DNA of 64,000 nt, taken from the NCBI RefSeq assembly GCF_040544555.1, contig NZ_JBEPKD010000012.1, positions 46,167 to 110,166 on the forward strand, read 5' to 3'. Position 1 is the first letter of the stretch, and each line of letters opens with the position of its first letter. Source of the stretch: Halalkalibacter oceani. Lineage in GTDB: Bacteria; Bacillota; Bacilli; Bacillales; Bacillaceae_D. The translations under genes and the position numbers were made by a program. Of this stretch, positions 1 to 9,307 are shown in pieces. The notes under the pieces are model-generated. The model was given only the letters and a program-made list of their open reading frames with translations. It ran no database searches and had not been told where the DNA came from.

Positions 1-737
1 CACTGAAGGATATTATTGAAGCGCTGGAGCAAGGGGCGAGAACCTCGATTGGGGTGGCGATTGCCTGCGCCTGCGTCGGGATTGTTGTCGGTGTGGCGAC
101 GATGACGGGCTTCGGCCTGAAGCTGGCCAATGGCATCGTCACTCTCGGCGGCGAGAGTTTGTTGCTGACGCTCGTCTTTACGATGATCGCCTGTATCGTT
201 CTCGGTATGGGACTGCCAAGTATTCCAACCTATATTATTACAGCGACGATGGCCGCTCCGGCGCTTATTTCGATGGGCATTGAGCCACTTGTAGCGCATC
301 TGTTTGTCTTCTATTTCGGCTTGTTTGCCAACATTACTCCGCCTGTCGCGCTGGCCGCTTTTGCCGCAGCCGGGATCTCGGGTGGCGAGCAGATGAAGAC
401 AGGGTTCGTTTCGATGAAATTGGCGATCGCCGGATTTATCGTCCCGTATATGTTCGTTTACAATGATGCGCTTTTACTGTTGAACACAACTTTTGTCGAA
501 GGGCTTGTCGTCGTGATAACGTCGGTGACAGGAGTGATCATGCTTGGAACGGCAGCGGAGGGCTATTTATTTACTGAGATGCCGTGGCCGTTACGGATCG
601 TGCTTTTTGCGGGGTCTCTGTTATTCATGAATCCAAACTTTATTCAGGATATCATCGGCTTTACGATCATTATTGTCGTCAGTTTGCTGCAATGGCAACG
701 GAGTAAAAAGACGACATTGAAACAAATCAACATGTAA
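1..737 (+). CDS. TRAP transporter fused permease, C-terminal part (5' end outside window)
   Basis: Seen: the reading frame is open from base 3, so this is the tail of a longer gene; the first ATG at 54 is internal. The roughly 245 visible residues are strongly hydrophobic with several membrane segments and a DctM-like stretch (GMGLPSIPTYIITA, FGLFANITPPVALAAF). Known: fused 4TM/12TM TRAP permeases of the TAXI type move organic acids into the cell with sodium, using an extracytoplasmic binding protein. Inferred: import permease of a TAXI-type TRAP system whose binding protein lies upstream of the window. A hairpin at 742-797 ends the transcript. The substrate is not visible. Confidence 0.85.
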   Translation, partial: LKDIIEALEQGARTSIGVAIACACVGIVVGVATMTGFGLKLANGIVTLGGESLLLTLVFTMIACIVLGMGLPSIPTYIITATMAAPALISMGIEPLVAHLFVFYFGLFANITPPVALAAFAAAGISGGEQMKTGFVSMKLAIAGFIVPYMFVYNDALLLLNTTFVEGLVVVITSVTGVIMLGTAAEGYLFTEMPWPLRIVLFAGSLLFMNPNFIQDIIGFTIIIVVSLLQWQRSKKTTLKQINM

Positions 738-741
738 GGCA

Positions 742-797
742 AGAAGAGGCTGGACTAAAAGGTTGTATTCTTTACCTTTTGGCCCAGCCTCTCTTCT
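742..797. terminator. Bidirectional terminator between TRAP permease and tautomerase
   Basis: Long inverted repeat: AGAAGAGGCTGGACTAAAAG at 742 pairs with CTTTTGGCCCAGCCTCTCTT near 776-795, with one mismatch region. It lies between two convergent genes and shares arm sequence (GGCTGG...AAAAGG / CCTTTT...CCAGCC) with the hairpins at 6001, 49449 and 50767. Confidence 0.75.
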
Positions 798-981
798 ATT
801 CGTCCGACTTTCTTACGCCGGCGACGCCGAAGTTGGTTTTCTTCATTTCTTCAATTACGACTGAGACGCGCTCAGCTGGAGCGTCGATTGAGCTGGTGAC
901 CGCTTCAGTCACTTTTTCAACGAGTGCCCGCTTTTGATCATCAGAACGGCCTTCAAGAATTTTTACAGTTACGATTGGCAT
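796..981 (-). CDS. 4-oxalocrotonate tautomerase family protein (YwhB-like)
   Basis: 61 residues, the usual length of the family. The chain starts MPIVTVKILEGRS, so Pro becomes residue 1 after Met removal. Known: Pro1 is the catalytic base in 4-OT tautomerases, which form hexamers and move protons in enol/keto acids; B. subtilis YwhB is the homologue and sits next to ywhD as here. A good ribosome site (AGGAGG) lies just upstream on the minus strand. The natural substrate of the Bacillus protein is not known. The call is firm at family level only. Confidence 0.9.
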   Translation of the reverse strand: MPIVTVKILEGRSDDQKRALVEKVTEAVTSSIDAPAERVSVVIEEMKKTNFGVAGVRKSDE

Positions 982-1159
982 GAAAACAGCCTCCTTTCCT
1001 ATTGGGAAAATATGTATTCCATCCGTTTTTCTTGCCGCTGCACTTACGTCTTATCAGGCATAAAAGCAGGGAAGTAGAAAACGCTATCTTAAGACTAGCA
1101 TATGGAAGGTCATTTTGTGTAGAATTTAATTAAGGCAGGAATAGGAAAGGGTGACATAG

Positions 1160-1699
1160 ATGGATTTACTGAATGACGATAATCTGAAGAAAAAGAAAAG
1201 CAGCGGCTTTAATATTTTAAGTGGGGATTCGACCTCCGGCCATGGTGGGTATGGGGCCGGTGTGCTGAATCTTGATAATGTATCGCCGGTTTTCGTCGAC
1301 CCGGCAGAAGGGGAAGCGTTCGTCGATATGGGGGCGCTGCATGCCCGCTCAGCCGTTGAAAAGCGGATCAAATTCCTTCCGAACAAGGAAGAGGTGCCAA
1401 ACGGCAAGCTCTACTGGCTCGTATGGGTAGCCATCCAGTATAAAGAAGGCAAGCCGTATTACGCCGGAGTGACAGGATGCGAGATGACGGTTGATAAAGA
1501 AATCCGCCGCGGCTATAAAAGCTTGCCCGAGCATGTCAATAAAATGGATAAGGCGCTGAAAGGGAAAATTATGGTGGAGCATATGGATCAAAAGTCAAAA
1601 ACGATTCTCGCTGACTTCTTAAAAAAACATAGCGAGCAAATGTGGCTTCATTCTGAAAAAGAGCTGCACGAAGCGCTCATGGGAGAAGAATCAGCTTAG
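1160..1699 (+). CDS. ywhD: YwhD family protein
   Basis: 179 residues, close to B. subtilis YwhD in length and sequence throughout, including FNILSGDST, GGYGAGVLNLDNV, RIKFLPNKEEVPNG and LPEHVNKMDKAL. It lacks a signal peptide or membrane segment, so it is probably cytoplasmic. No catalytic motif is recognisable and the function is unknown. The GGGTGAC ribosome site precedes the ATG by a normal distance, and a strong terminator follows at 1830. Its position between the YwhB-like tautomerase and the class A PBP matches the B. subtilis order. Confidence 0.9.
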   Translation: MDLLNDDNLKKKKSSGFNILSGDSTSGHGGYGAGVLNLDNVSPVFVDPAEGEAFVDMGALHARSAVEKRIKFLPNKEEVPNGKLYWLVWVAIQYKEGKPYYAGVTGCEMTVDKEIRRGYKSLPEHVNKMDKALKGKIMVEHMDQKSKTILADFLKKHSEQMWLHSEKELHEALMGEESA

Positions 1700-1829
1700 A
1701 AGAGGATTGTAAACCCCTAAAATAGCCTAACTTTGAACGATTTTTGAACACTGGTGCGCCCTCTTGAGCTTTTTGGCTAGAGCGAGTAAACTTAAAGGCA
1801 GTATAAAAGCACATTTATACTAGGACACG

Positions 1830-1870
1830 AGAGTGCCCCAAAAGCTTTAGCTTTTGGGGCACTCTTTTTT
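1830..1870 (+). terminator. Rho-independent terminator after ywhD
   Basis: Perfect 17-bp arms (AGAGTGCCCCAAAAGCT at 1830-1846 and its complement at 1849-1865), a 2-nt loop and a T run at 1866-1870. Reading the minus strand, pbpG also runs into this hairpin but without a T tract. Confidence 0.9.
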
Positions 1871-1890
1871 TACAAGGAAAGGCATCGGCC

Positions 1891-3963
1891 TCAGTCATGC
1901 TGAAACCATTTAAAGAAACGGTTAATGATATGTTCCTTTTCATGAGTCGCCTCATCGATCGCTTCCACTTCTTCCCCGTCGGGCGCGGGTGGCGGGCACG
2001 GCTTTGTCGGCTCGGTCCCTTCCACAAAATAAGTGACGCGGTGAGTCGGGCAGTCAGCTGTTGCGAGTAAGCCGTTTTGCGGGTTCATCTCGACAGCGAC
2101 GACTCCTTCCGGCTGCTGGAACGGAATCTTTAATTGCTTTTCCAGTGAATGCTCAGTAAAATTGGCCCAAATTTTCTTAGCGATCTGCCCTTCCGTGGCA
2201 TGCTCGAGTGTTTGTCCTTGATCGTAGCCGACCCAGACGCCGGTAACGAGCTGAGGCGCATAGCCGATCATCCAGCTGTCGGTCGAGGTCGAACCCGACT
2301 TTCCGGCGACTGGCCGATTGACTAAATGGGCAACCGAACCGCCTGTGACAGAGGTGTGAGCATTCAAATAAGGATCAAACATCCCGGTCATCAGGTCGGT
2401 TAAAATGAAAGCCAGCTTCGGATCGAGAACTTGGGCGAGGTGCGGCTCTGCTTCAAACAGGACATTCCCCTCCGCATCGACCACCTTGCGGATGAAGCGC
2501 GGTTCGACCCTTTTTCCGCCATTGGCAAAGGCGCTATACGCCCGAACCATCTCGACGACATCAACCGGTAACGTGCCGAGCGCCAAAGAAGGAATTTCCC
2601 GCAATGGAGATGTAACCCCAAGCCTTTCCGCGACTTCGATGACTTTGTCGGTTCCAAGCAGCAGATGGGTTTTCACCGCATAAATATTATCGGAGAAAGC
2701 AATTGCCTGCAAGAGTGTAATAAAATCATCAGCGTACACACTTTGAAAGTTTTTCGGTGAGTACGTCGCCCGTCCGTCATCATATGTGAACGTTGTTTCC
2801 TCGCTTAATAAGGTTGAGGCGGGAGTGAAGCCGTTTTCGAGCGCCGCATAGTACAGAAAAGGCTTAAAGGCGGAGCCGGGGGCCCGCTTCGCCTGCGTGG
2901 CGCGATTGTACGGACTGTCGGCATAATTTTTTCCGCCGATCAATGCTTTCACATCTCCTGTGCGCGGGTCCATCGCCACGAGCGCGGTTTGCAGCTCGGA
3001 ATCGGGCATTTCCTTCTCGACCCATCTCTCCGCTTCTTTCTGCATGTCAGGGTCAAGCGTTGTGTAAATGCTAAGTCCGCCAGCTTCGAACAAGGCGGGA
3101 TCAAGCCCGGCCTCTTCTATGAGCAACTCTTCGACAACGTCCTGAAAATACGGGCCGATGACAGCCTCGCGTTCGAGCTGTTCATGGGTGAAAGTCAATG
3201 GTTCAAGATGGGCTTCATCGGCCTCCACCTGTGTCAGGTTGCCGTTTTCGACCATCGATTGCAGAACAATGCCCTGCCGTGTTTTGGCCCGTTCATAATG
3301 AAAGAGGGGAGAATAATAGCTCGGTCCTTTTGGAATACCGGCAAGCATGCTCGCTTCGGCCAACGTGAGCTGATTGGCCGATTTGCCGTAATAATGGCGG
3401 GCTGCCGCTTCGATGCCGTAAGCCCCGTGACCGTAGTAAACCGTATTTAAATAGCCTTCAAGAATATCATCCTTCTCGTAATTCATTTCCAGCCGTAGGG
3501 AATATAACAGCTCATTCCATTTGCGTTTCCATGTTTTGTCATGGCTTAAATAAAGATTGCGCGCGTACTGCTGTGTAATCGTGCTCGCTCCCTGTGATTT
3601 CGAACCGGAGCGGATGTTGGCAATGACGGCCCCGCCGATCCGGTGCGGATCAAAGCCAAAATGCTGATAGAAGCGGCGGTCCTCGACGGCAATCGTGGCG
3701 TCGATCACATCAGGCGAAATCTCTGATAAGTCGACCCAATAACGGTGCTCGCCGTGATGCCTTTCGCCGATTGGCGTATTATCAGCTCCGTAATAGACAG
3801 TCGTTTGCGACACATTTAAGGGCGGAGGCCCTTGCATTTTCGTATAAGAAAGCAGCGCGACCGCACTTGCCGCCAGGAAAACAAGCCCCAGTAAACAGAG
3901 GCGAAAAAACAGCCGTACGAGTCGCCGTCTGCGTCTGATTCGGCGGTTTATGATGACTTCCAT
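1891..3963 (-). CDS. pbpG: Class A penicillin-binding protein, PbpG-like (PBP2d)
   Basis: 690 residues. Order: short basic cytoplasmic tail, membrane anchor about 16-40, family 51 glycosyltransferase about 65-245 (EDRRFYQHFG with the catalytic Glu near 94; QGASTITQQYARN), then transpeptidase with S-x-x-K at about 364 (GSAFKPF), SDN at about 422 and a KSG box (AGKSGSTS) in place of the commoner KTG. Known: such enzymes polymerise and cross-link peptidoglycan outside the membrane; B. subtilis PbpG is made in the forespore and helps build the germ cell wall. Length and place next to ywhD match PbpG. Divergent from speE. Confidence 0.9.
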   Translation of the reverse strand: MEVIINRRIRRRRRLVRLFFRLCLLGLVFLAASAVALLSYTKMQGPPPLNVSQTTVYYGADNTPIGERHHGEHRYWVDLSEISPDVIDATIAVEDRRFYQHFGFDPHRIGGAVIANIRSGSKSQGASTITQQYARNLYLSHDKTWKRKWNELLYSLRLEMNYEKDDILEGYLNTVYYGHGAYGIEAAARHYYGKSANQLTLAEASMLAGIPKGPSYYSPLFHYERAKTRQGIVLQSMVENGNLTQVEADEAHLEPLTFTHEQLEREAVIGPYFQDVVEELLIEEAGLDPALFEAGGLSIYTTLDPDMQKEAERWVEKEMPDSELQTALVAMDPRTGDVKALIGGKNYADSPYNRATQAKRAPGSAFKPFLYYAALENGFTPASTLLSEETTFTYDDGRATYSPKNFQSVYADDFITLLQAIAFSDNIYAVKTHLLLGTDKVIEVAERLGVTSPLREIPSLALGTLPVDVVEMVRAYSAFANGGKRVEPRFIRKVVDAEGNVLFEAEPHLAQVLDPKLAFILTDLMTGMFDPYLNAHTSVTGGSVAHLVNRPVAGKSGSTSTDSWMIGYAPQLVTGVWVGYDQGQTLEHATEGQIAKKIWANFTEHSLEKQLKIPFQQPEGVVAVEMNPQNGLLATADCPTHRVTYFVEGTEPTKPCPPPAPDGEEVEAIDEATHEKEHIINRFFKWFQHD

Positions 3964-4248
3964 TTCGTCACCTCATTCTTAGTTTCGTCACTAATCTAGT
4001 GGACACGTTTCTAGTTTTGGTAGAAACAGTAGGTTTTAAACATCAGAAGCAACAGAAGACATAGAAATTTTGCTTGCTTTTTTACCTTATTGCTTTATAC
4101 TTTCATTTGTTGAAGACAGCAGGTCAGGGGAAGCTGCTGAAAAACTTTCTTTTGCGTAACAAAAAACGGCTTTCGACTTGTTTCACATAAGTAACATAAT
4201 TAAGTAAACGCTATAATAGAAGATCAGTATTTGAACGAGGTGATTGTC

Positions 4249-5076
4249 ATGGAATTATGGTTTACAGAAAAGCAGACAGAGCGTTTTGGGATTACAGCAA
4301 AAATCAAGCGAACGCTTCATACAGAAAAAACGGACTTTCAGCAGCTGGATGTTATCGAAACCGAGGAATTTGGCAATATGCTTGTCCTTGATGGAATGGT
4401 GATGACAACGGAAAAGGATGAATTTGTTTATCATGAAATGGTCGCTCATGTTCCGTTGTTTACCCATCCTGAGCCGAAGCATGTTCTCGTTGTCGGCGGC
4501 GGGGACGGAGGAGTGATCCGTGAGGTGCTGAAGCATCCGTCCGTCGAAAAAGCGACTCTTGTGGAAATTGACGGAAAGGTGATTGAGTATTCGAAGAAAT
4601 ATTTGCCGTCGATTGCTGGGGCATTGGATGATCCGCGCGTCGATGTTCAAGTCGATGACGGCTTTATGCATATTGCCAAGGCGGAGGATGCCTATGATGT
4701 CATTATGGTTGATTCTACGGAGCCTGTCGGACCGGCAGTGAAGCTGTTTGAAAAAGGATTTTATGAAGGAATTTCAAAAGCGTTGAAAGAGGACGGTATT
4801 TTTGTCGCGCAGACGGACAACCCGTGGTTTCATCAGGAATTGATCAAAAATGTGTATCGCGACGTCCAGGATATTTTTCCGATTACCCGTCTGTATACGG
4901 CGAATATCCCGACATATCCAAGCGGGCTGTGGACGTTTACGATCGGTTCAAAGCGTCACGATCCGCTTGCTGTGGAAGAGAGCCGCTTTCACGACATAGA
5001 AACGAAGTATTATACGAAAGAGCTTCATAAGGCGGCATTTGTTTTGCCGAAGTTTGTAGCTGATCTCGTGAAGTAA
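4249..5076 (+). CDS. speE: Spermidine synthase
   Basis: 275 residues, same size as B. subtilis SpeE. It transfers aminopropyl from decarboxylated SAM to putrescine. The Rossmann glycine motif VVGGGDGGVIREV is near 83-95, and the family signature DSTEPVGPA carries the catalytic Asp. I chose the ATG at 4249, just after AACGAGGTGA, rather than the upstream in-frame codon at 4231. A TATAAT at 4212-4217 is the likely -10, with no good -35. speB follows after 12 nt, so the two polyamine genes form an operon. Confidence 0.95.
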   Translation: MELWFTEKQTERFGITAKIKRTLHTEKTDFQQLDVIETEEFGNMLVLDGMVMTTEKDEFVYHEMVAHVPLFTHPEPKHVLVVGGGDGGVIREVLKHPSVEKATLVEIDGKVIEYSKKYLPSIAGALDDPRVDVQVDDGFMHIAKAEDAYDVIMVDSTEPVGPAVKLFEKGFYEGISKALKEDGIFVAQTDNPWFHQELIKNVYRDVQDIFPITRLYTANIPTYPSGLWTFTIGSKRHDPLAVEESRFHDIETKYYTKELHKAAFVLPKFVADLVK

Positions 5077-5088
5077 GGGGAGATAAGG

Positions 5089-5961
5089 ATGCGCTTTGAC
5101 GAAGCCTATTCAGGTAAAGTGTTTATTATGAGCAAGCCAAGCTATGAAGAAAGCCGGGCTGTTCTTTACGGCATGCCGATGGATTGGACGGTCTCCTTCC
5201 GTCCCGGCTCCCGCTTTGGTCCCGCACGGATTCGCGAGGCTTCTCTCGGACTGGAAGAATACAGCCCGTATTTGGACAGGCATTTAGAGGACGTTAACTA
5301 TTTCGATGCCGGCGATATTCCGCTGCCGTTCGGTAACGCGGCCCGCAGCCTTGATATGGTTGAGGAGTACGTTGACCGGCTGCTTGCGGATGGAAAGTTT
5401 CCTCTTGGTCTTGGCGGAGAGCATTTGCTGTCGTGGCCTATTTTCAAAGCAATGGCGAAAAAGTACCCGGAGATGACGATTATCCATATCGATGCCCATG
5501 CCGACTTGCGAGAAGAATACGAAGGGGAACCTCTTTCCCATTCCACACCGATTCGTAAGGCGTGCGAGCTGATCGGCCCGCAAAATGTTTATTCGTTTGG
5601 CATTCGCTCCGGCATGCGCGAAGAATTTCAATATGCGAAGGACGCCGGGATGTACATGGCGAAGTTTGAAGTCGCCGAGCCATTAAAAGAAATTTTGCCG
5701 ACATTGGCGAACCGTCCGGTTTACGTGACGATTGATATTGACGTTCTTGATCCGGCTCATGCGCCGGGCACCGGCACGGCCGAAGCCGGTGGGATTACGT
5801 CAAAGGAGCTGCTTGAAGCGATAACGGCGATTGCCAACTCGGATATAACGGTGATTGGAGCGGATTTGGTTGAGGTCGCGCCTGCCTATGACCCGACAGA
5901 ACAAACGCAAATCGCAGCCAGCAAATTTGTCCGCGAAATGCTGCTTGGCTGGGTGAAATAA
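5089..5961 (+). CDS. speB: Agmatinase (ureohydrolase)
   Basis: 290 residues. It hydrolyses agmatine to putrescine and urea, supplying SpeE. Mn-binding motifs of the arginase fold are all present: GGEHLLSWP (agmatinase has His here), HIDAHADLREEYEG, and DIDVLDPAHAPGTGT with the substrate-contacting Glu in the following EAGG. Start has a good GGGGAGATAAGG site. Twelve nt downstream of speE, followed by the terminator at 6001. Confidence 0.95.
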   Translation: MRFDEAYSGKVFIMSKPSYEESRAVLYGMPMDWTVSFRPGSRFGPARIREASLGLEEYSPYLDRHLEDVNYFDAGDIPLPFGNAARSLDMVEEYVDRLLADGKFPLGLGGEHLLSWPIFKAMAKKYPEMTIIHIDAHADLREEYEGEPLSHSTPIRKACELIGPQNVYSFGIRSGMREEFQYAKDAGMYMAKFEVAEPLKEILPTLANRPVYVTIDIDVLDPAHAPGTGTAEAGGITSKELLEAITAIANSDITVIGADLVEVAPAYDPTEQTQIAASKFVREMLLGWVK

Positions 5962-6000
5962 GAGGGCGTGTTTTCGATCGCCCGCTTCAAACATTGCTTA

Positions 6001-6054
6001 GGGGCTGGGTAAAAGGTAAGAATAACCTTTTGTCCCAGCCCCCTCTCTTTTTCC
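6001..6054 (+). terminator. Terminator of the speE-speB operon
   Basis: GGGGCTGGGTAAAAGGT at 6001-6017 pairs with ACCTTTTGTCCCAGCCCC at 6025-6042 (one mismatch), followed by a pyrimidine-rich tract with T runs. It belongs to the dispersed GGCTGG/AAAAGG hairpin family of this window. Confidence 0.85.
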
Positions 6055-6132
6055 TTTTCAGAAAAGATCACAGCACTGCTTGCAACTGCCTTGTAAACTC
6101 GCTAAACTTGAACAGAGAAAGGTGTGCGGGGC

Positions 6133-6573
6133 ATGAAAAAAGCGATTCAGCGATCAATTAAAATGCGATTTCAAACAAGGATTGACCATCAAGATCACAC
6201 AGATGCCTATGAATTTACAACAAGAGGAGAACTCTTTCATAAAGGGAAACATGATTATTTGCGGTTTGAAGAAGTATTGAATAATGAAACGATCCAAACG
6301 ACGATGAAATGGAATGGCCGCGAGCTTATTTTGATTCGTCAAGGGGTCATTTTAATGCGTCAAACGTTTATTGCCGGAGAAACAACAGTTGGCCGTTATG
6401 TAACCCCGGAGGCTTCATGGGAGACGACGGCGGTGACTGAGAAAGTGTTTGTCCAGTGGCCGGCGGGGAAGGTCAAAGGAAGAATCGACCTGACGTATCA
6501 ATTTGAGCTGCAAGGTCAGGCGACTGGAAAGCATACGGTACGATTGACACTAGAGGAGGACACGAGTAGATGA
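6133..6573 (+). CDS. ywiB: YwiB family protein (DUF1934, beta-barrel lipocalin-like)
   Basis: 146 residues from the ATG at 6133, which has AAAGGTG eight bases upstream; an in-frame GTG at 6124 is less well placed. Mostly alternating polar/hydrophobic beta strands (RFQTRIDHQD, YEFTTRGELFHKG, HTVRLTLEED), in line with the DUF1934 family, whose structure is a calycin-type barrel. Function unknown. Its stop overlaps the argS start by four bases (ATGA), so the two are translationally coupled, an arrangement also seen in B. subtilis. Confidence 0.85.
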   Translation: MKKAIQRSIKMRFQTRIDHQDHTDAYEFTTRGELFHKGKHDYLRFEEVLNNETIQTTMKWNGRELILIRQGVILMRQTFIAGETTVGRYVTPEASWETTAVTEKVFVQWPAGKVKGRIDLTYQFELQGQATGKHTVRLTLEEDTSR

Positions 6574-8240
6574 ACAGTGTAGAACAAATCAAACAACGGT
6601 TGAAAGAGGAAATCATCAAGGCCGTCGTCGAAGCCGGTCTTGCGCCGGAAGAGCAAATTCCGGAAGTGATTCTTGAATCACCGAAAGAGAAAGCGCACGG
6701 TGATTATGCGAGCAATATGGCAATGCAGCTGACCCGGATCGCTAAAAAAGCCCCTAGGGTCATCGCCGAAGAGCTTGTCGGAAAGCTGAACTATCAGGCC
6801 GCAGCGATAGAGAAGGTCGAAATTGCCGGCCCTGGCTTTATTAATTTCTTTATGGACAACCGTTATTTGCGCGAAGTCGTTCCGGCCGTGCTGAAGGCAG
6901 GCGATACATACGGGCAGACGAACGTCGGAGGTGGCAGCCGGATTCAGGTTGAGTTTGTCTCGGCGAACCCGACGGGCACCCTCCATTTAGGTCATGCGCG
7001 CGGTGCGGCCGTCGGCGATGCACTTTGCAATATTTTGGCGAAGGCCGGCTATGACGTGGAACGGGAATATTATATTAATGATGCCGGAAATCAGATTGAC
7101 AATTTAACACTCTCGCTTGAAGCGCGCTATTATCAGGCGTTAGGATTGGAGAAAGACATGCCGGAGGACGGCTACCGCGGGCAGGACATTATTGACTTCG
7201 GCAAACAGCTTGCTGAGGAATATGGCGATAAATTCGTCCAAGTATCGGAAGAAGAGCGCCACGCCTTCCTTCGTCAATACGGTCTTGAAAAGGAGCTTGA
7301 TAAAATTAAGCAGGACTTGCGTGAATACCGGGTTGAGTTTGACAATTGGTTCTCGGAAACATCCTTATACGAGAGCGGCAAAGTCGAGGAAGCGCTCGAG
7401 GTGTTAAAGCAAAAAGGAAAAACATATGAACAGGACGGCGCGACTTGGTTTAGAACAACGGAGTACGGCGATGATAAAGACCGTGTTCTGATCAAAAATG
7501 ACGGCTCGTACACCTATTTGACTCCGGATATTGCCTATCATCAGGATAAAATGAAGCGCGGCTTTGATAAGCTGATCAACATTTGGGGCGCCGATCATCA
7601 CGGCTATATCGCGCGCATGAAGGCGGCGATCCAGGCGCTCGGCTATGAGGCGGAGCAGCTTGAAGTCCAGATTATTCAAATGGTCAGCCTCTATCAGGGC
7701 GGAGAAAAAGTGAAAATGAGCAAACGGACGGGGAAAGCGGTAACGTTGCGTGACCTGATGGAGGAAGTCGGCATTGATGCGACCCGTTATTTCTTTGCGA
7801 TGCGCAGCGCTGATACTCAGCTTGATTTCGATATGGATCTGGCGGTATCGACATCGAATGAAAACCCGGTTTATTACGTGCAGTATGCTCATGCCCGCGT
7901 ATGCAGCATGCTTCGTCAAGGGGCAGAAGCCGGCTTTACTTTCGATGAGGCGACCGATCTGTCTGTGCTCAATTCCGAGAAGGCGTATGACCTGTTAAAA
8001 GCGATTGGCGACTTCCCGCTTGTCGTGGCGGAAGCGGCAGAAAAGCAAATCCCGCACCGGATTACGAATTATGTGCATGAACTAGCCTCAACGCTGCACA
8101 GCTTTTACAATGCCGAACGCGTCATTGATGCCGACAATGCAGAAGCGACGAGCGCCCGGCTTGCGTTAATGAAAGCGACGCAAATTACGATTAAAAACGC
8201 CCTAACACTCGTTGGCGTCTCTGCGCCGGAAAAAATGTAA
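6570..8240 (+). CDS. argS: Arginyl-tRNA synthetase
   Basis: 556 residues, the normal class I ArgRS size. N-terminal Add-1 domain about 1-110, catalytic Rossmann fold with the HIGH-type signature (NPTGTLHLGHARGA, about residues 131-144) and a KMSKS loop (VKMSKRTGKAV), then the DALR anticodon-binding domain ending LTLVGVSAPEKM. Charges tRNA-Arg in the cytoplasm. Coupled to ywiB through a 4-nt overlap. Confidence 0.97.
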   Translation: MNSVEQIKQRLKEEIIKAVVEAGLAPEEQIPEVILESPKEKAHGDYASNMAMQLTRIAKKAPRVIAEELVGKLNYQAAAIEKVEIAGPGFINFFMDNRYLREVVPAVLKAGDTYGQTNVGGGSRIQVEFVSANPTGTLHLGHARGAAVGDALCNILAKAGYDVEREYYINDAGNQIDNLTLSLEARYYQALGLEKDMPEDGYRGQDIIDFGKQLAEEYGDKFVQVSEEERHAFLRQYGLEKELDKIKQDLREYRVEFDNWFSETSLYESGKVEEALEVLKQKGKTYEQDGATWFRTTEYGDDKDRVLIKNDGSYTYLTPDIAYHQDKMKRGFDKLINIWGADHHGYIARMKAAIQALGYEAEQLEVQIIQMVSLYQGGEKVKMSKRTGKAVTLRDLMEEVGIDATRYFFAMRSADTQLDFDMDLAVSTSNENPVYYVQYAHARVCSMLRQGAEAGFTFDEATDLSVLNSEKAYDLLKAIGDFPLVVAEAAEKQIPHRITNYVHELASTLHSFYNAERVIDADNAEATSARLALMKATQITIKNALTLVGVSAPEKM

Positions 8241-8273
8241 GGCTGCATGAGCGGGAAGAAAGGAAGATAAAGA

Positions 8274-8756
8274 ATGACAACGCTTATCTGGATTTTGATT
8301 ATCGCTTTATTTCTATTGAGCTTCATTGGACTGATTTTCCCGCTCGTGCCGTCTGTCCTTGTTTTATGGGGAGGGTTCCTGCTGTATGCGTTCGCGCTTG
8401 ACGGGGAGCCCCTTTCGCTCTGGTTTTGGATAGGGGCAGCGCTGTTAACGATCGTGATGCTGGTGGCAGATTTGATTGCCGGTCAATATTTTGTGAAAAA
8501 ATACGGAGGATCAAAATGGGGAGAACGAATGGCGGCTGTCGGCGTGATCGTCGGCTCCTTCGTCTATCCACCATTCGGCATCATTCTTGTTCCGTTTGCG
8601 CTAGTCTTCGTCACTGAGCTTCTCTCCTCAAAAGACACCAAGCACGCCGGCCTGGTGGCTGTTGCCTCCTTCCTCGCCTTCCTCAGCAGCACCCTTGCCA
8701 AATTCATCATCCAACTCCTCCTCATCATCTGGTTTACGCTGGAAGTGATGATCTAA
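8274..8756 (+). CDS. DUF456 membrane protein
   Basis: 160 residues, almost entirely hydrophobic: segments at about 3-33, 38-62, 80-110 and 118-155, with the Gly-rich hairpin of DUF456 proteins (SFIGLIFPLVPSVLVLWGGFLLYA) in the first part. Function of the family is unknown. Ribosome site AGAAAGGAAG precedes the ATG. Thirty-four nt after argS, so possibly cotranscribed. The stop codon sits at the first copy of the 114-bp tandem repeat, whose first hairpin probably ends the transcript. Confidence 0.75.
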   Translation: MTTLIWILIIALFLLSFIGLIFPLVPSVLVLWGGFLLYAFALDGEPLSLWFWIGAALLTIVMLVADLIAGQYFVKKYGGSKWGERMAAVGVIVGSFVYPPFGIILVPFALVFVTELLSSKDTKHAGLVAVASFLAFLSSTLAKFIIQLLLIIWFTLEVMI

Positions 8757-9006
8757 AAAGGAGGGACCTTCTCCTTTTTAGATCATCACGAAGGCCGAGC
8801 GGAGCCGCTGAAGAAGTGGAAGGGCCATGAACGGTTTTCTCATGGACCGCCAGCGAGCGCAGCCGGCCAAAAAGGAGGGACCTTCTCCTTTTTAGATCAT
8901 CACGAAGGCCGAGCGGAGCCGCTGAAGAAGTGGAAGGCCATGAGCGGTTTTCTCATGGACCGCCAGCGAGCGTAGCCGGCCAAAAAGGAGGGACCGTCTC
9001 CTTTTC
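8755..9006 (+). repeat. 114-bp tandem repeat, two full copies plus a partial third
   Basis: Copy 1 is 8755-8868, copy 2 is 8869-8981 (one G shorter), copy 3 stops after about 25 bases at 9006. Each copy starts with a terminator-like hairpin (AAAAAGGAG ... CTCCTTTTT) and has a second hairpin (CCATGA...TCATGG) in its middle. Copies 1 and 2 differ at only a few positions. This fills most of the 328-nt gap between DUF456 and the XapX gene. Confidence 0.92.
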
Positions 9007-9084
9007 AGAATAGCACGGCAGGTGGTTGGTTTTGTATAAAGACGGAATTTGAACACACACTATAGCAAGAAAGAAGGGATAAAC

Positions 9085-9255
9085 ATGCAAGAGGTTTTCT
9101 TAGCACTGCTTGCCGGACTGGTAGTCGGTTTTCTTTTTGCGTTAATTAAGCTGCCGATCCCTGCACCTCCTGCGTTATCAGGAGTCATGGGCATTGTTGG
9201 CATTTTTATCGGTTATAAATTGTACCAATGGATTATTCCGTTTTTTCAGTCCTAA
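9085..9255 (+). CDS. XapX domain small membrane protein
   Basis: 56 residues from the ATG at 9085 (AAGAAGGGA seven bases upstream). Two hydrophobic segments around a KLPIPAPPALSGVMGIVGI motif, the hallmark of the XapX family (DUF1427). Family members are short membrane proteins of unknown function, sometimes fused to or near transporters. No partner gene is evident here. Confidence 0.8.
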   Translation: MQEVFLALLAGLVVGFLFALIKLPIPAPPALSGVMGIVGIFIGYKLYQWIIPFFQS

Positions 9256-9307
9256 GAACACTGTATGTCTGCATGAGTGCTCCCGCGAATGAAAGGGGTA
9301 CAGCAAG

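Noticed and set aside
8755..9006. Coding region across the 114-bp repeat
   Set aside because: The unit is 38 codons long and one frame stays open in copy 1, but copy 2 has a one-base deletion that breaks the frame, and hairpins explain the sequence better.
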